From Gracilaria gracilis (taxonomy: Eukaryota; Rhodophyta; Florideophyceae; Gracilariales; Gracilariaceae), in NCBI GenBank assembly GCA_030374805.1, contig JARGSG010000217.1, positions 248,001 through 312,000 of the forward strand: a DNA stretch of 64,000 nt, in the 5' to 3' direction. Every line of letters starts with the position of its first letter. Positions within the stretch are counted from its first letter, which is position 1. The notes under the pieces are model-generated. The model made no database searches, was not told where the DNA came from, and saw only the letters and a list, made by a program, of their open reading frames with translations. Below, piece after piece: positions 32,215 to 41,192 of the stretch. The position numbers and the translations under genes were made by a program.

Positions 32215-34064
32215 CGGTCCTCGCACGTCAATGGTGAGGGCGGCGAATTGTGCACGCCGCGCGCAGATATTTGTCGCGTGAGTGATGACACCCGCTGGCA
32301 CTCAATTCGGTGCGAGGGCGGCGTCCCGTAACTTCACCCACGGTAGATTCCGTTGGCAGATATGATATCTTACGCGCCGCTGCGTCGCTTTAAGCGGGCC
32401 TGCAGCTCAGCCCGATAGGCGCTGTGGCGTCCCACGTGCCCGCCGGTCTTTCAGCCCAGTCCCCTTCATCCGCTGCGCTGCAGTTTCGTCGTCGTCTTCG
32501 TCATGTCACTCCGCCTCACCATCCGCACAGTGGGCAACGGCCACGCGTGGCGGGAAATTGCCGTGCTGCTTAAACCCCATCACGTCTCATCCGGGGGTTT
32601 ATATACTGAAGCTATTTGACTAGAGCCCGGTCGCCGTGTGCGATAATTGACAAGGTGAGCTGCAATAACCATTATTTGCTTGCGCTTTCTATGGTCTGCC
32701 GGTAACGTCCGGGATAGTCGTCGGAATGGCGCTCGCCATCCACGCACTCCCCACTCGGCTGATTGCCGTTCACTGGGATATAAGCGCTGCAAATACAGTT
32801 CTACCGCCACGCACCCAACCGAGACAGGCATCGTATTCATTTCGTTTTCCTTCCGAGCACGAACCAGCTTCCCGCCTGCTGCCTTCACATCACTGGCAAA
32901 TGCCGTGTCGCCCAAGATGGCGAAAGGGGGGGGGGGGGGGGGGTGTGCAACTATCTTCTCGAAGCGAAGACCAGTACAAACCGGAAATGTATGCAAGTAT
33001 GCTTTCATCCCAACTGCCCGGGAAATTGAAGGCCCACTGTATAATCTCTCCCTTGAAGTTCCACACCAAGAGATTCGTAACCTCCAATTTCTTGGTGTAC
33101 GCATTGTAGTATGCATTTTGTACATCCGCGTCACTGAAGTCTACAACTGGAATTCGAGATCCGTCTGTTACCCCAAATATGCCCCGCAACGCAGGTCCAT
33201 CGGGGCGGTACCTTTCAACGAGTTTTGCAGATTCACTCATCTCTTCTTCAGTAGGCCATGATATTCGGAAACCCTCATTATAAACGTTTGTTACCATATT
33301 ATACAGGACACACATCGAATGGTTAAGCTATTCAGAAGGAGTTGATGGCGTTACGCCGAAAAGCGGGAATAGAGAATACATAACGTCACCAGACCACATG
33401 TACCACAGGCACAACCCCAGCAAATCTACCCTGGTAGGCAGAGGGGCACGTCCTTCTCCGCGCAACGTAGTTCGAAACGGAGATGGGTTAGTCATTTGTT
33501 TTTGCTCTTTCGCAAACAGTGGCAGCAATGCGTTAAAGAAGAGCTGGCGTGTGAGACCGAGGGAGACCACGAACTCTTCGTCTGTGCCACAGTTTAGGAG
33601 GCGTCTCCATGCCGTGCAATTGAAACGAGGATGTTGAATTCCATTCCGTTTATATTTCTTGTTTATTGTGTATCGTTTACGGGCTCGTTTCTTCTTTCGC
33701 TTGAGTTGGATGGACAGAACTAGGCACGCTATGGTGAACACGGTGATAGCAAGAACGGTTTTAAGTCGGTCTGGTTTCATTGGTCACTCTCTTGAAGAGA
33801 GGTGAGTAGTTGTTGCAACTGTTGACGTTTGTGGGTTCTGCTTTTGTTTACTTCTCAATGAGTTGAGTTACACGCTATGTATCCGTATACGACGTAAAGA
33901 CATCGTTGACTTACATATATGGTGCAACTGGAAAACTGTGGGAGGTTCTGCTTACCCCCGACAGTTTCACCACAGTAGTATAGCTAGAGCTTCAGCTGTC
34001 GTGCCCTCATTCGCTGCGGAAGTGTAAAACTGGGAGAACTGTGGGTTCTCGGTTGGTCCCAATG
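32215..34064. repeat. Right arm of the large inverted repeat
   Basis: Reverse complement of 26450-28470 (see that entry). The outer end is CATTGGGACC read inward on the minus strand at 34064. Beyond 34064 and before 26450 the flanks are unrelated, so these are the true outer limits. The arm is slightly shorter than the left one because it lacks the GC-rich segment at the inner end of the transposase. Confidence 0.85.
32580..33780 (-). pseudogene. PIF/Harbinger transposase, second family, right copy
   Basis: The better preserved of the pair: the N-terminal frame (33780-33328) is open for 150 residues through the KKKRARKRYTINKKYKRNG basic stretch, ending TPSE and the TAG shared with the left copy. 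The DDE part follows from about 33315 with GVTDGSRIP, and after an 18-base G/C run (32926-32943) the C-terminal blocks FAILGDTAFASD and SERQSAEWGVRGWRAPF continue in another frame to VYKPPDET. The shared stop and shared homopolymer break show that the ancestor was already defective, or that the stop lies in a spliced region. Confidence 0.8.
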
Positions 34065-35152
34065 AGGCGCGGCTGTGATCCACAACTGCGGCCGTGCCCC
34101 CGACGCGCTGTGTTACTCTTCATTGCTAGCACCTCGCTCCACTGCGCCACACCCAACCCAACCCCACCCCCAGGCGTTGCCCGCTTTTCGCGCTATGTTA
34201 TGCGTCCCGTGCGCAACGCTTTTGTGGTTCCCGCACAAGACCTCTTGACCAACCCCCACCTCGCATTACGGCTTGAGCAGCTGCCACAGCTGCTCACATC
34301 TCACGCGTCGCCGTTTTGGCGCTGTTGGGCGTGTCACCGTTGCTGCTGCAGTTCGGGCGCCATCTAAACGCCATGGCTCGCTTCTACAGCGTGTGCTGGA
34401 ACTCCCGCGCACGCCGCGCCGCGCGCTGCTTTACGGCTGTCGCGCCGTGTGTCTCGCCAATCCGCCGTCGCGTCCCTCGCAACCTCCCGCGCACCCGGAA
34501 CGCTCGCCTCCGAACAAGCCCGAGTCCGACCTGCTCACATCTCACGTGTCGCCGTTTTGGCGCTGTTGGGCGCGTCACCGTTGCTGCTGCAGTTCGGGCG
34601 CCATCTAAACGCCATGGCTCGCTTTTACAGCGTGTGCTGGAACTCCCGCGCACGCCGCGCCGCGCGCTGCTTTACGGCTGTCGCGCCGTGTGTCTCGCCC
34701 ATCTGCCGTCGCGTCCCTCGCAACCTCCCGCGCACCCGGAACGCTCGCCTCCCAACAAGCCCGAGTCCGACCAGCCTTCCGGCCAGTGCAGCGTTTGTCT
34801 GGGCACCTGGACGTTGCCGTGCTCGCTCTTCAATCCGTTAGTCTTCATTAAGCTTGACGGGCCCACGGACTGGTGAATTTGCCATCTGTGTGGCGCTCGC
34901 GGTAGTGTGTGCTGCCCGAAGTGTGAAGAACCGGGAACGCAGACTTATTCTCCCTCGCCATTATTCTCCCCCTCCACCATACGCGCATCGCCTTTGCTGC
35001 CATATTTCGCGCTCCCCATCCTTAGTTCTTCATTTCAACTTCGCCCCAGTCCGCTTCTCGTGTTGTGCTCGTCGTCCCCAACACAATTTCCCCGTTTTCG
35101 TTCTTGAAATCCTTCCCTCCCCGCTGCGCCTCCGGTGCTACCTCCTTCCGCC
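34065..35152 (+). pseudogene. Pro/Arg-rich frame ending in a Cys-rich knuckle, undefined
   Basis: Plus-strand frames across the tandem repeats end in CSVCLGTWTLPCSLFNPLVF and, after a TGA, ICHLCGARGSVCCPKCEEPG: two CxxC pairs that resemble a zinc ribbon. The upstream part is Pro/Ser-rich and duplicated by the 241-bp repeat. No family recognised. The final 190 bases before 35153 are CT-rich and probably carry the kinase promoter. Confidence 0.3.
34290..34771. repeat. Two tandem copies of a 241-bp GC-rich unit
   Basis: Unit 1 is 34290-34530 and unit 2 is 34531-34771; they differ at only a handful of bases (for example CACGCGTC against CACGTGTC, and TCTACAG against TTTACAG). They lie 225 bases outside the right arm's outer end. 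The few differences indicate a recent duplication. Confidence 0.9.
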
Positions 35153-36254
35153 ATGGCAAGCCGCGTCGGAAAATATCTTCTGTTTGAAACCCTTGGCGAG
35201 GACGCCTTCGGCAAGTAAGTTAGACCATCTCTCCCAGCGCCCATTCCAACCCAGCCACCCACGTCTCTACATTGGCTCCATGCCCATCTTCTGCTTCTGA
35301 ATCGCGTTTCCATTCTTCGATCAGCGGTGCTAACAAACCTCACCTTTACTATCTTATAATCTCTCTCCTCTCAACAGGGTCAAACTCTGCGTCCATGAAG
35401 AAACAGGAGAACAGGTTGCCGTCAAGATTATGGACAAGAGCGATATCAAGGCGCAAGAGATGACCATGGACGTGCGTCGTGAAATCGCCATCAGGAAGGC
35501 GCTCAAACACCGCAACATTGTCAATCTTCGCCAGGTCCTCACCAGCCACACCAAGCTCTATATTGTCGTGGATCTCGTCACTGGTGGTGAGTTGTTCACC
35601 AAGATTCTCAGGGAGGGAAAATTACCGGAGAAGGTCGCTGGCCGCTATTTTCAACAGCTCGTGGATGGTATCGAGTACTGCCAGAGGTGCGGCGTGTGTC
35701 CTAGGGACCTCAAGCCGGAGAATCTTCTCATCCATGAGACTACTGGTGAACTCAAGATCACCGATTTTGGTTTGTCTGCCATGAAGGGCGCTAGCACCAC
35801 GGAGGAACGTCTTCATACGCAGTGCGGTAGCGCGCCGGAAATTATTGCTCCCCACAAACAAGGCTGTAATGGAGCCAAGTTCGATTCCTGGTCTTGTGGT
35901 ATAATGTTATTTGCTCTACTCGCAGGGTTTTTGCCCTTCTGCGACGAGAATACCAAAGTGCTCTATCGCATAATTCAGAAGGAAGACGTCAAGATCCCCA
36001 AACGGTTTCCTGAAGAAGCAAGGAATCTGATTTTGTGCCTTCTGCACAAAGATCCGGATAAGCGCTACACTCTTGCGGAAATTGAGAAACATCGTTGGTT
36101 CGGTATTGATTATCAAGGTGATGACGCACTGCCGAAGGCTGGTGCAAGCCCGCCCGTCAGCCGCAGACGAAAACGCGGTCACAGTCGCAGTAATAGCACT
36201 GATCAAGTTCCGCGCTCCCGCGAGCTAGAACCTCGAAGGAAGTCTGATAGATAA
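35153..36254 (+). CDS. CAMK/SNF1-like protein kinase, two exons, with altered glycine loop
   Basis: Exons 35153-35214 and 35378-36254 (donor GTAAGT, acceptor CAACAG) encode 312 residues. Kinase subdomains: glycine loop LGEDAFGKV, lysine in VAVKIMDK (Lys37), CPRDLKPENLL catalytic loop, DFG in ITDFGLS, and DSWSCGIMLFALLAG. The sequence resembles CIPK/SNF1 relatives. Departures from consensus: the second loop glycine is Asp17, HRD is PRD, and the APE motif reads IAPH. The stop at 36252 is followed, in the same frame after one more stop, by a 102-residue Pro/His-rich tail to 36611; both stops are TAA and could be mutated CAA. The gene may therefore be in early decay, or encode only the kinase domain. 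Confidence 0.75.
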
Positions 36255-36302
36255 GACGCTGGTAGTGCTTTTGGTAGCACTTCTGAGGCTATCTCGGCCT
36301 AA

Positions 36303-36611
36303 ATGGAAACCTCTTCTGCCCCCCCTCAGCCAAGTGATCATAATCACCATACCTCTTCCTCTTCGCATCACCCACCAATTCTACCTCCAATGTGCGTGCC
36401 ACACAGAGCGGCGCAGCAGCCAATGCATCCACTGCCTCCGCCAGTGCCGCTTCCTCCGCCCTACAGCGCTGTGCAACCACCTCGGTCACTAATGTGTGAG
36501 AAGGACCCTGCGCCGCCTCCCATTTTACCTGTTGTTTCGATCTCACATCAAGTCACTCCTTCACCACCGCCAGTTCCGCCATATAACGAGGCTGTTAGCC
36601 GCCACCATTAA
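36303..36611 (+). other. Pro/His-rich frame continuing the kinase reading frame
   Basis: In the same frame as the kinase and separated from it by stops at 36252 and 36300. Composition is PPP, HH and SSS runs with PPYSAVQPP and PPYNEAV motifs like WW or SH3 ligands. It is most simply the former C-terminal tail of the kinase. Confidence 0.5.
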
Positions 36612-36712
36612 GAGAGGGGGGGTGGGTGGGGCAAAAGAATTGGGGGTGCAGTGAAAGGTTTATTAGCTACGCTTGAAGGCGGGGAATGCGAGCGAAGTCT
36701 GTTTATGGGAAT

Positions 36713-38105
36713 CTACAAGTTTGTAGCCGGGCGAAGCAGGCGTTTGTCAGTTACCACTTCCAGCAATTGCTCGCGGATGAAACCATGGTCGAGATTGGAG
36801 TAGTTATTAGTAGATGAACCAGCCCTTTCCTTAATAGACTCATGCCACTGAGTAGACTCGTTTTCCAGCTCTTCAACCTCATCTTCTTCATATACGAAAT
36901 CAGGTATACCTTCGTAGTCAATGCAGAAGTTGTGTATCATCATTCATGCAGCAATTATAGGTACGCAATCTTCCACACAATAGTTCAGTTCACCATTTTC
37001 AAATACTCTCCATCTGCGCTTCAGTATACCAAATGCTTGCTCTACATGAATGCGCATCGAGGAAAGAAAAAAATTTGTAGAACTCTTGAAGACAGGCAGA
37101 TCTTTGCCGGGGAATGGTGGTATTACCCAGTTTGACAGCGTGTACGCATTGTCTGCTACAACGTAATAGCCAAAAAGAAGCCTCCCTGCGTCCAGAAACC
37201 TTGCCAAGAGAGACAGGACAAACGCTATCGCGTCATTCGTGGAACCAACAGCCAACGCCGAGAAGTCAAGAAAGCGGTACGTGGCATCCACAAGAGCTTG
37301 GACCGGTATCGAATAGAAGCTCTTTCTGCAGAAAAAGGCCGCAGGATTCTCATACCATCGCGGTTTTTTTCCGCATGAGTATGCCATCGAGCGCCCTTAT
37401 ACAACCGCTCAATGGATTTGGGAACCTTCTGGATTTCCGGAACCCCATACTCGGTTCTTCCAACTTTTCTCTTTCTTCAGGAATTCCTGGAAGCTCCATT
37501 GTTTCGTGTACGGCGGCTATAAAAGCTTTAAAGCAGCGGTGTACACTTGTTTTGCTTATTTTGTAAGCCAACATAAGATCATGTACACTTGCTGCCGCCG
37601 TAACCCTCAGCCCAACAGCCACCCTAACTTTTCCCGGAATCGAGCTCGTGTCGCTGTCAGAACGCGCCGCGATGTGGTCGCTCTTTAGCAATATCTGATA
37701 TAGCTTTTCAAACGAGTTTCGGCTCATACGGAATGCTGCATGAAAGTTTGCGTCGGGGTACACCTCCGTCAATTCCTCAAAAAACTGTTTGATAACTGGG
37801 AATCGTGATTGGGCGCGGCTTGCACATTGCTCGTGGATTTGATGGAGAAGTATGAGAATGATCCGAAAGGAGGAGATGATTTTGGGTATGGTATCTTCAT
37901 CGTCGCTGAACCCCAAGGCGGTGTTGACCAATTTGGAATCGGCCATGGTGGTGTGGTAGGTCGCCGTGGAGAGCACTTCGTCAATAAGTGATGATCTGCA
38001 GGCTCTGTGGAATCCCCTTTTGGAAAGGAGCGTTAAATATATTTGGGGGCGTTCTGTATCGCGGCGCTGCAGCCGCATCCCATATCCATCCCTCGGCTGG
38101 TGCAC
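36713..38105 (-). pseudogene. PIF/Harbinger transposase, third family
   Basis: A minus-strand gene in pieces. The first part (38105-37350) has a helix-rich N-terminal domain (FHAAFRMSRNSFEKLYQILL), SISKTSVHRCF-like helix-turn-helix text and CIRALDGILM with the first catalytic Asp. The second part (37387-36944) has YYVVADNAYTLSNWVIPPF (second Asp) and VEQAFGILKRRWRVF (Glu). The third part (36943-36713) has MMIHNFCIDYEG and an acidic tail. Two frame changes separate them. The copy sits between the Pro-rich tail of the first kinase and the remnant of the second. Confidence 0.8.
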
Positions 38106-38221
38106 CGCTTATGAACGTCTTGGGCGCAGAGCCAGAAATTCACGATCAGAAGTTCATGAAGAAGCGAAGATGCACTACGAAGCTGTGATTACCCAGATGG
38201 AAGATGGGCTGGATGACTGAC

Positions 38222-40126
38222 TGACTATCCGTTCTCGGTTAACTGCTGTTGAATTTCTTCACCGCCATTCAATCATGCATCTTGGTCTCAAGCCGGAGAA
38301 TATTCTATGCGTAACCCGCAGTTGGCCGTTGGAGATAAAGGTCATTGACTTTGGTTTTGCGAGCTTTCTTGATCCGGCGCATGAGCAAGAGAACACAATG
38401 TACATTTAAGTCGGCACTGCTTATTTCATGGCAACTGAGATAATTTTAAACAAGGACAGGGTCCTCCTGTCGATTCATGGGCTTGTGGCGTTATTCTTTA
38501 TACCATCCTAACCGGAAGGCTTCCATTTGCCGGTAAAAACACGAAGCAATACTTTGATAACGTCATCGAAGGCCGCATTCCCTTCCCAAGTGTGCTGTGG
38601 AAGGGTATCTCTGAAGTAGCTATGAGTCTCGTCAAAGGTTTGCTCAACGTTGATCCGAACAAACGCCTTACACCTCTTGGGGCCTTGCAGCACAAATGAG
38701 TCATGGTATCGAACGCCCCAGAGAACGCGATTCGGAGAGACAGGTCAAACTTTCATTCGAAGCGACGACGCCTTTTTAAGGCACGGAAAGCAATAATTGC
38801 AGTTGCCATGGCTAACAAGTTTAAGGAAACTATCCCTCAAGTTGTTGATAAGGTTGGAGGCTCCACACAGAAGGTGGTTACTGGCATTGAACAAGGAGTG
38901 AAGAGAACTGCAGATGGAGTTGGAGGATGAATAAAGAAGACAGTCGGTGCCGTGAAGAAGGTCAGCGAAAGCATCGGCGAGGGTGTTAAAAAGATTGCTG
39001 AAGAGATTGGAGGAGGAACTAAGAAGGTAGCCGATGGAATTGCTGGTGGAACGAAGAAGGTTGCTGAAGGTATTGGCACCGATGTGAAGAAGACTGTTGA
39101 CCGTGTCTAGACTGGTGCGAGAAAGGTTGGCGAAGGAATGAAAAAGACCGACGACGGTATCGGAACAGCCGCTAAGAAAACTTCAGAAGGTGTCGGTGCT
39201 GGTTTGGGCAAGACTGGAGAGGGTTTAGAAGTCGGCATCAAGAAGACCGCTGACAGGGTGAAAAAGACTGCGGATGGAGTTGGGCATGGTTTGAAGAAGA
39301 CTAGCGAAGGCATCGGTGATGGTATTAAGAAAACAGCAGAGGGTGTGAAGAAGACTGCTGATGGAGTTGGACATGGACTAAAGCGTACCGGAGAGGGCAT
39401 CGGTGAGGGTCTGAAAAAACTGCGGATGGTGTCGGTCACGGTTTGAAAAAGACCGATGATAGAGTTGGAAATGGACTCAAACGAACTGGGGAGGACATTA
39501 GTTGTGGCATAAAGAAGACTGCGGATGGCGTCGGGCAAGGTTTGACAAAGACCGCTGATGTTGTTGGTCAAGGGCTGAAAAAGACAGGAGAAGAAATTGG
39601 TGGAGGGCTGAAGAAGACAGCAGGTGGCGTTGGTCAAGGACTCAAAATGACCGGTGAAGGATTGAAGCGCGGAGTAGAAATTTTGCGACGCGACCGCAGC
39701 AAAGGTGGTGATACTAATCGACCTTTTCCGTCCGTATCAAGCCAATCAGGTTCTGTACCCACCTCGGGAAGAAGGAGGCCAATATTCAGAAGGCGCGCAA
39801 GGACTTCACGATCTACCAGCAATATTTCAGAATCTGAATCAGAAAGACAGGAAGAAAGCTTAGAAACTTCTCTACATGACTTCGAAGTCGAGGCGTCTCT
39901 AGTCGTGTGTTGGATGACAAAACCGCGCTACCACCGAGCATATCAGTGCTCTCGCACAGAACATAGGCATCCTTTGATACGAAGCGTTCTTCTCGTGCAG
40001 AGTACTACTCGGAGGTGGAAGAACACAGCTCCACCGAAGACAGGTGGTCAAAATCGCAAAGCGCAGAAAAGGGTCCAAGACCAGCTCCATGCATCAGCGA
40101 AATTAGAAGCGACAATGATCGCTTGA
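38222..40126 (+). pseudogene. Protein kinase remnant joined to an 11-residue-repeat tail
   Basis: From 38222: AVEFLHRHSIMHLGLKPENI (HRD degraded to HLG), KVIDFGFASFL (DFG), VGTAYFMATEI (former APE region), the G helix, and KRLTPLGALQHK with TGA in place of the final Trp, then a basic junction (NFHSKRRRLFKARKAII) like that after CAMK domains. The N-lobe is absent. In the same frame from about 38809 begins a tail of roughly two dozen 11-residue units, consensus KKTADGVGHGL, followed by a Ser/Arg-rich C-terminus ending at 40126. Stops at about 38401, 38698, 38928 and 39107, and frame changes in the kinase part and at about 39418, show decay. The repeats suggest a lipid-binding amphipathic helix like alpha-synuclein. 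Confidence 0.7.
38850..39690 (+). repeat. 33-bp coding repeat array (11-residue units)
   Basis: About 24 imperfect units of 33 bases, for example AAGAAGACTGCGGATGGAGT followed by TGGGCATGGTTTG. The protein unit KK-T-A/S-D/E-G-V/I-G-x-G-L is conserved at the Lys, Thr, Gly and hydrophobic positions, whereas third bases vary, which points to past selection on the protein. Confidence 0.85.
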
Positions 40127-40261
40127 GTGGTGACTGTCATGTGCAGCATATGATGGTCCGATGCATATGCCGAGTTAACTGACTCGCTTGTGTTTACCTT
40201 GTACAAAAACTGCACAAAGGCACAATAGGCTGTATAAAAAACATTTAGAATGGACCCCACT

Positions 40262-40622
40262 TCAACTTTCGCCACCAATCAAGTGGAGATGTAGGTGATA
40301 TGCACTCTGCAACCCGTTCTCCCCATTGTTAACCAGAATGCGATAGCCGTCTTGAAGATTTTCGAGTTCCGCGACTTTTGCCGCAGTTAGCATCAGGTGA
40401 CCCAGCAGCTCTTTGTCAGTCTCCTGTGCCATAGACAGCATAGGTAAGCGCTGTTTTGAGATAACTAAAACATGAACAGGCGCCTGTGGGTTGACGTCAT
40501 GAAAGGCCAGGGTGAGCTCGTCTTCATAAACAATCTTAACTAGGATTTTCTTCGAAATGATCTTGTCGAAGATGGTGGGTGCCGTGAAGTCTACAGGCGG
40601 CTCAACTTTTTTCTGTCGCCAT
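40262..40622 (-). CDS. HINT family purine nucleoside phosphoramidase, possibly damaged
   Basis: Minus-strand frame from about 40612: TAPTIFDKIISKKILVKIVY, LAFHDVNPQAPVHVLVISK and the histidine triad YHLHLHLIGG. This is the HINT1-type HIT protein, a small nucleotide hydrolase of about 115 residues. An ATG at 40622 would read MATEK and join the body if one A of the A6 run at 40607-40612 were absent; alternatively GCGACAG just before the run is a splice acceptor for an upstream exon. At the 3' end, the frame stops after IGGES, while the adjacent frame gives GRKLKWGPF and a stop, the normal HINT C-terminus. Either two single-base errors or early decay. Confidence 0.8.
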
Positions 40623-40626
40623 CATG

Positions 40627-41190
40627 CGATGTGGCCCAATCGAGAACGATTTCTAGATATAGCGGGACAAAAAGACGTCTTCACGAAATGAATAGGTGCT
40701 CTGGATCGCAGAAAGGTCACGGAGGTGTTGATGAAAGCCATGGCATTCCGATGAAAATCTTGATTGCAAAGCGTGAGACAAGGGCGAGGACAGAAGTTCA
40801 TGAGGGGTTTCGAAATCTTGGGTATTCAAAAACGAAAATGTGAGGTTCCTTAAAAGGGTGTCTTCGTCCCTGCTTGTCGTTTGCTACGAAGACTTTCTTC
40901 GGAGATCAGAGGGTTGGAGGCAGGCCTGGTGTTCCATTACTGTACCTCCCCGAGTCTTGCCGATATCTATCTACTAGTGACTTGCTCATTCTCGTGCGCA
41001 CGTCCTCTCAAGTTTGCAGATATCAATAGATATTATGCCTGATGCAACCACCTAGTGAGCGGCGCAGACGTTCTAGTTTTGGAAGCGCCGCAAGGCCGCC
41101 AGGGTCTAATTCTCAATCCCTTGTGCCCCCCAGGTTGAAGTCAACAAATCGGTTGCCTATACGCTCTTAGTCTTTTCTACTTTCAAGCGT
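40627..41190. other. Intergenic DNA between HINT and the PRP5 pseudogene
   Basis: Divergent spacer. A short plus frame (40631-40843) shows no family features. No further gene seen. Confidence 0.4.
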
Positions 41191-41192
41191 GG

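Noticed and set aside
28000-32300. Many long open frames on both strands as genes
   Set aside because: They follow from high GC content. Only those with family motifs (chorein, RPL10, SLC35A) were kept.
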